This document shows, one piece after another, positions 26,422-35,134 of a stretch of 64,000 nucleotides of DNA. The stretch lies in NCBI GenBank assembly GCA_050330855.1, contig JBHJNL010000147.1, positions 1 through 64,000 of the forward strand. Direction: 5' to 3'. Source of the stretch: RCC1774 sp050330855. Its GTDB lineage: Bacteria > Cyanobacteriota > Cyanobacteriia > Thermosynechococcales > Thermosynechococcaceae. Numbering within the stretch: the first letter of the stretch is position 1; each line of letters begins with the position of its first letter. The notes below the pieces were generated by a model that saw nothing but the letters and a program-made list of their open reading frames with translations, was not told the DNA's origin and made no database searches. The position numbers and the translations under genes are program-made.

Positions 26422-29400
26422 TTGAACAGAAAGCATCAAAATGTTCCAATGGCTAAGCTTCCTCTTCCTCAACTGCAGTATCGTCAACTCAGGGCTTTAT
26501 CCATGCAGCAGATTCCGTCGCCTCCCAATTCTAAATCGACGATGTCTAATCCACGGGAGCCTTCCAGCTCTGGGCCTCAACAAACTCCTAACGGGTCACA
26601 GCCGGTGCCCTTGCCCCACACCAGCATCAAAACAAAGGTGACGCTGTGGGCGTTAGGGGTGAGTGTTTTGCCGACCCTATTGGTGGGCCTCGGTGCCTAT
26701 GGCACCTATCAATCTCTGCAGCAGCGGCTTGAGGCGGCACAGCTTGAAGACCTTCAAGAACAGCTTCACGAGACGCTGCCCCCGCTGGCGCTGGGAACGG
26801 GACTGACGGCTCTGGTGGCCGGTGCGATCGCAACCCTATTAAGCCGGCGCACGCTACGTCCAGCCCTGCAAGCCTCTTTCTCATCAAGCAAACTCGTAAA
26901 TCGCCTGCAGCGAGACGACGCGCCCAACGTCGATCCCCAAGATGAGCTGCAGGTTCTCAACGACAACCTGCGCGTTATCCACCAGCAGCTTCCCGGTCTG
27001 CTCTCCAGCCAGCAAGAAGAAGCTCAAAAGCAGCACATCTTTAAGGACATTACCCAGCAGTTACAAAACTGCCGTACCGAAGAAGATTTGCTGAGCACCA
27101 CCGTCACTGAAACCCGCAAAATCCTTAACACAGATCGCGTCAGTTTATTCCGGTTCAACGCAGATGGAGAAGGCATCTTTGTCGCCGAAGACGTCGCCCC
27201 TGGCTGGGCCAAACTGCTGTGGTCAACGGTGGAAGATCCCTGTTTCAACAGCGGCTATAGCGCCCTCTACCAAGAAGGTCGCGTTCGTGCCATTGACAAT
27301 ATTTACACCGCCAACCTCTCCGATTGCCATATTGGCTTGCTGGAGCAGTTTGGCGTCAGGGCCAATCTAATTGCCCCTGTCCTCAAGGACGGACAGCTCT
27401 TTGGACTCCTGATTGCCCACCAATGCTCCAATCCTAGGGTATGGTTGCCCGCTGAGGTGGATCTGATGGCGCAGATTGCCGATCAAGTTAGCGGTGCCCT
27501 CGATAGCGTCCGGCGGATGCAGCAGTTGAATGAGCAGGCTGAGCATACCCACCAGGTCTTGACCGTTTCTCGTAGCATTCGTGCGTCCCTTGACCGAGAT
27601 GATGTCTTAAATACCGCCGTCACCGAAGTTCGCAAAACCCTAAAGGCCGACCGGGTCGTTGTTTATACCTTCGATCAGGACTGGTACGGCACGGTGGTGG
27701 CCGAGTCCGTGCTGCCCGGATTCCCCAAGGCGTTATGGGCTGAAATTCATGACCCCTGCTTTGCAGAAGGCTTTATCGAACAGTATCAAGCCGGTCGCGT
27801 TCATTCGATTGATGATATTGAGGCGGCAGGGCTGGGTGACTGTTATCAACAGCAGCTCGCCGCCTTCAACGTTAAAGCCAACCTTGTGGCTCCTATTCTA
27901 AAAGACAAGCAGCTCTCGGGCTTACTGATCGCCCATCAATGCTCTGGCCCTCGGCCATGGCAGCAAAGCGACCGAGACTTTATGGGGCAGATTGCGCTAC
28001 AGGTCGGTTTTGCCCTCGACCATGCTCAACTCACGGCCCGTCTGGATGCCGAAGACCAGAAGATGCGCCTCATTAAGAGTCTGACCCAGAGCATCCGGTC
28101 ATCACTGATTGAAGATGACATTATCAGCACCACCGTGACGGAGATGCGTAAAGCCCTCAAAGCAGATCGCGTTATTATCTATAGCTTTGATGCTGACTGG
28201 TACGGCACCGTCGTCGCCGAAGCGGTTCTTCCCGGCCTCCCTAAAGCGTTATGGGCAGAGATTAAAGACCCCTGTTTTGCCGAAGGGTTTGTGAAAGAAT
28301 ATCAGGCGGGCCGCGTCCACAGCATTCCGGATGTTCAGTCGGCTGATATGGGCGAATGCTACCGGCAGCAGCTAGAGCAGTTCGATATTCGTGCCAATTT
28401 AGTCACGCCGATTTTGAAAGACAATCATCTCTTTGGTCTCCTGATCGCCCACCAGTGCTCTAGCCCCCGCTATTGGCAGCCCACAGAAATCACGTTAATG
28501 AGCCAGATTGCACAGCAGGTCGGGTATGCCCTCGATCACGCCCGTCTGTTAGCGCAAGTGGAACAAGTCTATGCGATCGCCCAGGGTAGCTCCACCCAGA
28601 ATCAGCATCAGAAAGAAGCCCTGCAGCAGCAGGTCAACACCTTTTTGGCCCAAAGCTCGATTCAAGAATTAGCCAGCCAGACCCGCCAGCAGATGACATC
28701 TGTGAGCACTCTCTACAATCACATCAAAGCCTTTGCCGACTCCACCGCAGGGATGGTGCAAGCCCTCGAACGAGGCGAGCAGTATAGCCAACAGGTGAGT
28801 CAAACCATGCAGGCAAATCAGGACGCCGTTGAACAGATTCGAGGCAGTATTACAGCACTGCAGGGTGCTTTTACCCATGCCGCTGCACAGGTAGAGAGTA
28901 TTGAACAACCCGCTGAGCAACTGAATACTCTCTTGGATCAGGTCAGCACCCTTGCCGCCCAGGTGAAACTACAGGCGATGAATGTCACCCTAGAGTCAGC
29001 TCGCATGGGGAACGCCGGTCAAGGGTTTGCAGACATTGGTGAAGCCATCCATTCTCTTACTCGCCAGCTTGATGGCGGCATCACCGATATCAAGCCCTTA
29101 GTGGCATCCATCAGTACAAACGCTCAGAATGCAACCAGCCTGTTTACGGAGGGGCAACGACAGGCTCTCAGCAGCAGACAGTCCGTTACCGATATGCAGC
29201 AGCAGCTCGGACAAATTGCAGCCTCCAGCTATCAACTCTTAACGCTAGTAGAGCAGATGACGCAAACAGCGACCGATCAAGCGCAGCAATCAGCCGCCGC
29301 CAGCCAATCCATTGTCGAGGTCGCCAACCAAACCCATCAAACGGCTGAGACATCTGCGACGGTGGTCGAGTCTTTCCAGCATTTGGCAACCGCTGTGCAC

Positions 29401-29424
29401 ACTGTGAACTTGCGCCATGACTGA
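26422..29424 (+). CDS. methyl-accepting chemoreceptor with three DXCF-type GAF domains (PixJ-like)
   Basis: Up to 1000 aa. The start is uncertain: TTG at 26422 has the best ribosome site, while ATGs lie at 26449, 26503 and 26542. Two membrane segments (about 72-96 and 118-143) are followed by three tandem GAF domains and a degenerate signalling hairpin (QAMNVTLESARMGNAGQGFA). Each GAF carries DPCF plus a second cysteine exactly 28 residues later: C274/C302 (followed by His), C446/C474 and C618/C646 (followed by Tyr). The same Cys pair and spacing occur in the blue/green cyanobacteriochrome TePixJ. It overlaps the next gene by 8 bases. It probably controls phototaxis or another light response. 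Confidence 0.82.
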   Translation: MNRKHQNVPMAKLPLPQLQYRQLRALSMQQIPSPPNSKSTMSNPREPSSSGPQQTPNGSQPVPLPHTSIKTKVTLWALGVSVLPTLLVGLGAYGTYQSLQQRLEAAQLEDLQEQLHETLPPLALGTGLTALVAGAIATLLSRRTLRPALQASFSSSKLVNRLQRDDAPNVDPQDELQVLNDNLRVIHQQLPGLLSSQQEEAQKQHIFKDITQQLQNCRTEEDLLSTTVTETRKILNTDRVSLFRFNADGEGIFVAEDVAPGWAKLLWSTVEDPCFNSGYSALYQEGRVRAIDNIYTANLSDCHIGLLEQFGVRANLIAPVLKDGQLFGLLIAHQCSNPRVWLPAEVDLMAQIADQVSGALDSVRRMQQLNEQAEHTHQVLTVSRSIRASLDRDDVLNTAVTEVRKTLKADRVVVYTFDQDWYGTVVAESVLPGFPKALWAEIHDPCFAEGFIEQYQAGRVHSIDDIEAAGLGDCYQQQLAAFNVKANLVAPILKDKQLSGLLIAHQCSGPRPWQQSDRDFMGQIALQVGFALDHAQLTARLDAEDQKMRLIKSLTQSIRSSLIEDDIISTTVTEMRKALKADRVIIYSFDADWYGTVVAEAVLPGLPKALWAEIKDPCFAEGFVKEYQAGRVHSIPDVQSADMGECYRQQLEQFDIRANLVTPILKDNHLFGLLIAHQCSSPRYWQPTEITLMSQIAQQVGYALDHARLLAQVEQVYAIAQGSSTQNQHQKEALQQQVNTFLAQSSIQELASQTRQQMTSVSTLYNHIKAFADSTAGMVQALERGEQYSQQVSQTMQANQDAVEQIRGSITALQGAFTHAAAQVESIEQPAEQLNTLLDQVSTLAAQVKLQAMNVTLESARMGNAGQGFADIGEAIHSLTRQLDGGITDIKPLVASISTNAQNATSLFTEGQRQALSSRQSVTDMQQQLGQIAASSYQLLTLVEQMTQTATDQAQQSAAASQSIVEVANQTHQTAETSATVVESFQHLATAVHTVNLRHD

Positions 29425-30709
29425 GTTAGACGCGCTATCCTCGTCGACTCTCGCTCCTGAGTTGAGGAACTCAGCCTATCAGCTTTTCATTCAAGAGGCT
29501 GTGGAGCTGTTTGAGCAGATCGAAACCGATCTCCATGGGCTGAACCCATCTCAGAATGCTGAACTGCTACCGTCGCTGATTAAGGCACTCCAGATTGTGA
29601 GAAGTGGGGCCGAGCAGCTTGAGCTGACAGACTTCCGTAACGCGATCTATCGATTGGAAACGTTCTGTCTGACACTGCATCTCAAGGATATTGCTGCACT
29701 GGATCTGCTCCGCCAAGCCAACCAGACTCTAAAGCTTTCTTTGCTAGCCCATGCACAACGGATCCCGTTGACGGGCGACATTAATTGCACCGCAGCACAA
29801 GCGGTTCTAGATCAGCTTGAAGCATTGCGACGGCAGCCCTCACCCCAAGGAGGGGTACCGCACCCATCCTCTGCGACTCAACTCACTGCCCTCGCCTTAA
29901 GGGCTGAGGTTGAGGCGACCTTAGGTCAGATTGAAAACCTATTGGCCGCATCGCCGCCTACGCCCACCCTGGCCATAGATCTGAAAGTCCAGATTGAGGG
30001 ATTACGGGATCTCGGTGAAATGTCGGATCTTTCAGAGTTTGTCGCTATTTCTCAAACGGCCCTAACCAGCCTCAACGCTAGCCCTAATAGTGCTTCTACG
30101 ATTGGTCAAATTACACTGACTGGGTACCGTTCGATCTACGATCAGATGCAAATCGAGAATGTATTCGCCCCGTCTCCTTTAGTCCCCGTGGCACTGTCTC
30201 CACTTGAGCTGCCCATTGAGCAGCTCTCTTTAACCACCAAGACGCTGCCCCTTGCAGATGCGTTTGTCTGGCGAACGGGGGGCAACATGTTGATGCTGCC
30301 CTCTCAAAACATGCTTGAGATCTTAATTCCTCGCGCTCAACAGGTGGATAAGACCCAAACACCATGGACCTTAGCATGGCGATCGCAAATCATTCCCGTC
30401 TATCCCTTGGCAAAGTTTGAGAGCGCCCCCTATTTTGTCCAAGGTAGGATTGATCCGCAGGGGGTTAACCCGCAACCCACCCTGCTGGTCATCAACCAGA
30501 GCAACCAACTTTGCGCGATTCAGGTCGAGATTGAGCGATTGATTACAGCCTCCACCATAGAGCTACAGGTCAGTTCATTCCAGGAAAACCGTCCCGCATA
30601 CTATCGGGGTACGACCGTTATCGACAACCGTCACCGCCTCATCGTGATTGATGTTGGTGTTCTATTAGAGCAAGAGCTTCGCCTGAATAGCGCCTTAGAT
30701 TTTTTCTAG
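29417..30709 (+). CDS. CheA-like protein with phospho-dead Hpt and CheW domain, no kinase
   Basis: 430 aa, translationally coupled to the receptor gene. Residues about 15-105 look like an Hpt domain (FIQEAVELFEQIETDLHGL), but the phosphorylation segment reads ALQIVRSGAEQL where AAHTIKGSA is usual, so the histidine is Gln. The middle (about 150-235) is helical. The C-terminal 150 residues resemble a CheW/CheA P5 coupling domain (MLMLPSQNMLEILIP, LVINQSNQLCAIQVEIERL). No dimerisation or ATP-binding domain is present. It likely docks to the receptor as an adaptor or decoy. Functional reading is inference. Confidence 0.65.
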   Translation: MTELDALSSSTLAPELRNSAYQLFIQEAVELFEQIETDLHGLNPSQNAELLPSLIKALQIVRSGAEQLELTDFRNAIYRLETFCLTLHLKDIAALDLLRQANQTLKLSLLAHAQRIPLTGDINCTAAQAVLDQLEALRRQPSPQGGVPHPSSATQLTALALRAEVEATLGQIENLLAASPPTPTLAIDLKVQIEGLRDLGEMSDLSEFVAISQTALTSLNASPNSASTIGQITLTGYRSIYDQMQIENVFAPSPLVPVALSPLELPIEQLSLTTKTLPLADAFVWRTGGNMLMLPSQNMLEILIPRAQQVDKTQTPWTLAWRSQIIPVYPLAKFESAPYFVQGRIDPQGVNPQPTLLVINQSNQLCAIQVEIERLITASTIELQVSSFQENRPAYYRGTTVIDNRHRLIVIDVGVLLEQELRLNSALDFF

Positions 30710-30916
30710 TTCAGACTCGTGCAAGTGCACCTTAAATTTTTTGCTGAATTGGACAACACAGGGAAAGTTAGGGCTGATTACACGCCCATTCCAATCCGTT
30801 AGGATAGTGGCAATCTCGCCTTCGGTGCCGCAGATATCAAAGGGCTGATTCCGATGCTCAGGGTGCGTATAAACAATGACGGATGTTTTGACTCGAACCT
30901 GATCACCAACTTGCAT
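30695..30916 (-). CDS. ftrV: ferredoxin-thioredoxin reductase variable chain
   Basis: 73 aa, the full length of FtrV. The SH3-like barrel has MQVGDQVRVKTSVIVY, HPEHRNQPFDICGTEGEIA and the C-terminal KFKVHLHESELEKI. It stabilises the catalytic [4Fe-4S] subunit FtrC that passes electrons from ferredoxin to thioredoxin, linking light to enzymes such as PRK. The 3' end overlaps the convergent CheA-like gene by 15 bases. The histidine kinase gene lies 96 bases upstream on the same strand. Confidence 0.93.
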   Translation of the reverse strand: MQVGDQVRVKTSVIVYTHPEHRNQPFDICGTEGEIATILTDWNGRVISPNFPCVVQFSKKFKVHLHESELEKI

Positions 30917-31012
30917 AACTTTAGCGGTTGTCTTGTATAACGGACAGCGCTGCCCAAGCCCTATTGGGCTGAGTAAGCAACTGTCCTATCTTTGCATAAG
31001 ACGGGCCTGAAC

Positions 31013-33130
31013 CTATGGGCAAATTTCGGATTCCGTGACGGGTTGGGGCAGATCAACAGTGAATGTGGTGCGTCCGTTGATGCTGGTGACGGCAATCTCA
31101 CCCTGGAGCTGCTCGACCAGTTTCTGCACCAGAGCCAATCCTAACCCCGTCCCCCCCTGCTTCCAGGGATCGGCGTTGGGGACTCGATAAAATTTATCGA
31201 AGATGCGAGGTAGTTCAGAGGCGGGGATTTCGGCTTGGTTGGTAACCTGGAGCCGCACCGATGGTTTTGTGGTCTGGAATAAAGCAATCTTGAAGTAGAC
31301 TTCGCCACCATTGGGGGTATATTTGCACGCATTATTCAAAAGCTCCGCTAAGATGCGCTCTAGGCTAATTCGATTAGACTGCACGGTCGTTAAGTCTGGC
31401 TGGCAGTCTAGCGTCAGGATTTGCTTGCGATCACACGTCCTAGACTGAAAGGGTTCAAGGACACCAGGAAGCCATGCCGCGATGTTCAGGGTTTCAGTGG
31501 GCATTGGCTCGGTATCGGCCTCTAAGCGCTGCAGATCAAGGAGATCGTTGATCAGATCTGTTTCACGACTACACTCAGCCTCTAAAATTTTGACGTAGCG
31601 CGTCTGACGCTCTTCGAGGGGGAACTGGTTGAGCATGTGGATCGCCATTTTGATGTTAGACATCGGCGTCCGTAGCTCATGGGAGACGGTACTGAGGAAA
31701 TCGTCCTTGAGCAGGTTCATGCGCTCTAGTTCCTGCATTTTTTGGCGCAGTTGAGCGGTGCGTTCCTGGACCTGGCACTCTAAATCGGCATTGAGATCTT
31801 GGACCTGCCGATAGAGCTGGGCTTGATGAATGGCTATTGCACATTGATCGGCGATCGTTTCTACTAGATTCAGCTCATCCAGGTTCCAGACACGGGCCTC
31901 TTCGCTGTAGGGACCACACTGATAAAGGCTAATGCAGCCTAAATAGGTTTGCATGTAAATCAGCGGGGTCAGTAGCAGCGTTTGAATCTGGCACTGTTCG
32001 CAAATAGCCTGCAGCTCCAGCGCCAAGGAGCTATCACCCTGCTCAAAGACCACCTGCTGCCCCTGAGCCAGCGACTCTTGAGAATGCCGCAAAAAGCGCT
32101 CATTGGCCTGTACGAGGTCCGGTCGCTCGACGGAGCGATCTCTAACATAGAATTCAGATAAATCACCCTCTAGCTCAATGGGCACAATTAAGCAGTGACT
32201 TGCCCCCAACGCCTCTAGCAGCAGACCAACGGTGATGTTCAGCACCTCAGAGCTAACCATCGTCACTCGCATAGCCTGAACAATGCGGTTAATAATGGCC
32301 TCGCGCTGGGCCTGATGGCGCAACTGCTCTTCTGCCCGCTTTCGTTCAGTAATGTCGGTGATGTAGCTACGGATTAGATCGCTTTCAGAGATGTAGTGGA
32401 CGGACTGCTCAAAGACCTGATCATCAATGGCAACCTCACGGACAAAAAAGTTGCCCTGGGTCGGATGATCCACCTTCACCATCGTCAATAGCCCTTCCAA
32501 CAGGGGGTGAGCCAAACCTGCCTCGGATAAATCGACAAACTGCATCACGGCAGAGGGATTCATGTAGGTGACGGTACCCGATAAATCAATTTCAAGAATG
32601 GGATTCGGCGTCAGCTCAGGGAAAGACGCCAGCCGAACCAAAGCCGCCTCGCTCATGTCTTGGAAATCAGCGTCTGTCGGCACTAGGGTTTGGAAGGGAT
32701 TCACCGAGTTAGACAGAATACTGGACAGATCGCTGGTGTCGCAGAATTCATCAAAGGCCGCATCTGAGAGGTTTGCCACCACGTAATACTTTGCTTTGAC
32801 ATCACCACCAAAGACCACCACATCACCGTGCTTGAGGTCATGGGAAAAAAGACGGCGGCTATTGACTATAAGGCCATTGGTGCTTCGTTTGCCCTGCAGA
32901 TCGCCATCAATAATGCGAAATAGATAGTTGGCGGTATCGGGTGCCGTCACCCGTAGCAAAATAGCGTGTTGCCGCGACACCATTTTAGAATGCAGCACAA
33001 TGGAATTGGTAACATCTCTGCCAATGGAATAGGTCGCCGCCTCCAGGGAAATGGTGCGTCGTCCTTCGGCATCATCGACAATAAAGAGATGGCGAAAACG
33101 CTGGCGCTGATTTTCCTCGGGGTTAGTCAC
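31013..33130 (-). CDS. hybrid-domain sensor histidine kinase (FHA-PAS-GAF-HisKA)
   Basis: 705 aa, soluble. Domain order: FHA (about 15-118; YSIGRDVTNS, MVSRQHA), PAS (about 165-265), GAF (about 290-440), coiled coil, HisKA with STVSHELRTP and HATPase (NNACKYTPNGGEV, FDKFYRV, GGTGLGLALV). The FHA domain binds phosphothreonine, which ties this kinase to Ser/Thr kinase signalling; two Ser/Thr kinases are encoded in the same window. No response regulator gene adjoins it. The GAF domain lacks the DPCF motif, so bilin binding is unlikely. Confidence 0.9.
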   Translation of the reverse strand: MTNPEENQRQRFRHLFIVDDAEGRRTISLEAATYSIGRDVTNSIVLHSKMVSRQHAILLRVTAPDTANYLFRIIDGDLQGKRSTNGLIVNSRRLFSHDLKHGDVVVFGGDVKAKYYVVANLSDAAFDEFCDTSDLSSILSNSVNPFQTLVPTDADFQDMSEAALVRLASFPELTPNPILEIDLSGTVTYMNPSAVMQFVDLSEAGLAHPLLEGLLTMVKVDHPTQGNFFVREVAIDDQVFEQSVHYISESDLIRSYITDITERKRAEEQLRHQAQREAIINRIVQAMRVTMVSSEVLNITVGLLLEALGASHCLIVPIELEGDLSEFYVRDRSVERPDLVQANERFLRHSQESLAQGQQVVFEQGDSSLALELQAICEQCQIQTLLLTPLIYMQTYLGCISLYQCGPYSEEARVWNLDELNLVETIADQCAIAIHQAQLYRQVQDLNADLECQVQERTAQLRQKMQELERMNLLKDDFLSTVSHELRTPMSNIKMAIHMLNQFPLEERQTRYVKILEAECSRETDLINDLLDLQRLEADTEPMPTETLNIAAWLPGVLEPFQSRTCDRKQILTLDCQPDLTTVQSNRISLERILAELLNNACKYTPNGGEVYFKIALFQTTKPSVRLQVTNQAEIPASELPRIFDKFYRVPNADPWKQGGTGLGLALVQKLVEQLQGEIAVTSINGRTTFTVDLPQPVTESEICP

Positions 33131-33321
33131 GGTTGCCTACAGAGTCCTGAGTCTTTACAAACCTTTTACTGATTGTAGCGTTGAGGAGGCGATTGATTGT
33201 AGCAGAGGAACTTCACCTTTTTTAGCGATTATCACCTCAATGCGCTCAAGAAACGACATGAAACCAGAAAATTTTGTGTTTAGGAACACTAGAAACAACA
33301 AAAGATTCAAGCTCACTTTTT

Positions 33322-33697
33322 ATGAGTGTTTCTCCAAAACAGATCGCGTCGTCTGTTGGCCTCATTATTTCAATAGCCGCTCTGCTGACGACAAACAATG
33401 CTTATGCCGATAGCTCTAGAGCGTCTTCTAAGATCGTTAACACCAAAGCGACCAAGTAAAGATACCGATGCTTTTTCAGGCCAGACTTCTATTCGCGCAA
33501 ACCCATCCATTGAATCCGAACCGACTTTTGCGGTGGGTAAGTTTGATATAGCTGTAATCGGTAACCCGCAGCACCATTTTGAGTGCGACAGAACTAGAAT
33601 CGACAACTCAATCAATTCCCCAATTGACCGCGAATTTGACAGCCCTCAATAATCAGATCTTGGTCTCCAGCAGTGTGACACAGATGGGTTCTCCCAC
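33322..33697 (+). pseudogene. possible frameshifted secreted-protein gene
   Basis: An ATG at 33322 opens a signal-peptide-like frame (SVSPKQIASSVGLIISIAAL, ending NNAYADS) that stops after 45 codons. Plausible protein sequence continues in the next frame (DTDAFSGQTSIRANPSIESE to VIGNPQHHF) and then in the third (SATELESTTQSIPQLTANL, ALNNQILVSSSVTQMGSPTY). The stitched product would be a secreted Asn/Gln/Ser-rich protein of about 125 residues. Two frameshifts suggest decay. The reading is tentative because no family was recognised. Confidence 0.35.
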
Positions 33698-34222
33698 CTA
33701 TGATAGCCAGGGCCTGTTTTTAGAAATACCTAGAAGATCTTGGATCGACTTTACATCAATGCCAAAATTCACTCTAAGCTCAGCAACATCATCATCAAGA
33801 TACTGAGAATAATCCAATGAATGGAGATATTTAACCTTTGTTTGCCGACCGAAACTAAACCCACGGTCAAAAATCATAAGATGCGCCATACTAAATCGGT
33901 AAAGACTGGGATAAATAAACCGAGCTGCAAACTTGAGTGCAGAGATATGGTGACTCGTCGTGCCTGGATCATTACCCATTGTAAAGCCAACCACAAACGC
34001 CTCATCTTCGGCTGAAACACCTCGATCTAAAAGGATATGAAGGTAATCGTGTTCACGCAGATAAATCTGCCCCGGAAAGGATAATGGGCTATCAGGATTT
34101 TCAAGTAGCCAAACCGGGAAAGGAATACTGTGCTGAGGATCCCCTGAAAAGACTCGATAGGCCGTACCAAGAGTGAGGCCCGTTTTTTGATGTAGTGGTG
34201 GTGCAATTAGTTGAGCAACCAT
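33698..34222 (-). CDS. Coq4-like protein
   Basis: 174 aa with H58-D59-x-x-H62-x11-E74 (REHDYLHILL...EDE), the metal-binding HDxxHx11E motif that defines the Coq4 family. Helical segments RFIYPSLYRFSMAHLMIFDRG and DDDVAELRVNFGID match the rest of such domains. In mitochondria and some bacteria Coq4 acts in ubiquinone head-group processing; cyanobacteria make plastoquinone instead, so its role here is open. It overlaps the upstream membrane-protein gene by 16 bases, implying translational coupling. Confidence 0.6.
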   Translation of the reverse strand: MVAQLIAPPLHQKTGLTLGTAYRVFSGDPQHSIPFPVWLLENPDSPLSFPGQIYLREHDYLHILLDRGVSAEDEAFVVGFTMGNDPGTTSHHISALKFAARFIYPSLYRFSMAHLMIFDRGFSFGRQTKVKYLHSLDYSQYLDDDVAELRVNFGIDVKSIQDLLGISKNRPWLS

Positions 34223-34626
34223 CGGTAGATCCCCATACAGTCGACAAAGAAAAAAAGAGAACTAGAGTACAACAGCATCACCTTATCTTGCTCATTCAGG
34301 CTAGCTAGAGCTAGCTGACTAGAACTGAGCGAGAGGAATAAAAAACCATAACCACTGATCGAGGTATTAGAAGCCAGCAATGTGCCACCTAGAATAGCGA
34401 AAAAACTACTGGACAACTTTAAATACTTAGCCGTAGCAGATGGTTTCCGCGAGGGGGTAGCCTTGTCAAGAAGAGACTCAATATTAACAAGAGGTTCATC
34501 ATCCTTTTGCTCAGATGCAAACTCCTGTTTTTGCTCAGATGCAAACTCCTGAATAATCTGCTTGACTTCATCTAATGCAGCAGAGGTAGGCAAAGAAGTA
34601 CTTTTTGATGTTTCAGATGTCAGCAT
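34207..34626 (-). CDS. small membrane protein with duplicated N-terminal octapeptide
   Basis: 139 aa. The cytosolic N-terminal half contains QEFASEQK twice in tandem (encoded at 34505-34551) in an acidic helical stretch. The C-terminal half has two to three hydrophobic segments (FFAILGGTLLAS, GYGFLFLSLSSSQLAL, YSSSLFFFVDCMGIYRWLL). Family not recognised, though the FFFVDCMGIYRWL end resembles small transporter-like helices. It is the first gene of a pair with the Coq4-like protein. Confidence 0.55.
   Translation of the reverse strand: MLTSETSKSTSLPTSAALDEVKQIIQEFASEQKQEFASEQKDDEPLVNIESLLDKATPSRKPSATAKYLKLSSSFFAILGGTLLASNTSISGYGFLFLSLSSSQLALASLNEQDKVMLLYSSSLFFFVDCMGIYRWLLN
34505..34551 (-). 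repeat. 24-bp in-frame tandem duplication
   Basis: The 23-base core TTTTGCTCAGATGCAAACTCCTG (given here as TTTTGCTC to AACTCCTG) occurs at 34505 and again at 34529, a perfect 24-base period inside the membrane-protein gene. It adds eight residues in frame, so it is probably a recent slippage event. Confidence 0.8.
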
Positions 34627-35134
34627 AATTCAATCTCATCAACATATACATACGAATAAATTAATCATTACTCCCAGAAAAATCTCTACACGACCTCATC
34701 AAAACAGCCTGAAATCGAATATTAAATAGCAACACCGAAAGTCAATAAAACTCGTTTTCTAGAGAAAGGACACAGGGCTACAAAGATCACAGAAACATAC
34801 GGAGATCCACGTCAGATAATCATTTCAGACTAGGTCGGCATACGATTCAGATTTATCATAATTTTTGCATAGACTCTATATTGCCTAGCATTCTTGTTTT
34901 TATTCTTACACAAGAAAAAATCGAAGAAATCAGTAAAAACACCTAAAGCTTGAAAGAAGTCAATCTCAAATTCAGTCAAGGGAGGCAATGGATTTAGATG
35001 AATAAAAGACATTGAAATGAATGCAAAAACTAAGCATTGCAGCCTAAAAAAATACAGGCGACCAAAGCTATCAATGTTTTTTAGTTTTATCAGGATTTAG
35101 ATGGAATAAAAAGCAGCAAGTGTTGTCGAATTAA
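34627..35134. other. AT-rich intergenic region without a recognised gene
   Basis: About 500 bases, clearly AT-richer than the flanks. A 60-codon minus frame at 34830-35012 has no ribosome site or recognisable sequence and was not accepted. No strong hairpin or repeat was seen. Promoters for the 34207-34626 gene and the 3' end of the FHA gene lie here. Confidence 0.45.

Noticed and set aside
26422..30709. Complete pix/tax phototaxis operon
   Set aside because: Only the receptor and a kinase-less CheA-like gene are present; no CheY, CheW or full CheA adjoins.
34830..35012. 60-codon minus frame in AT-rich gap
   Set aside because: No ribosome site and biased composition; likely chance.
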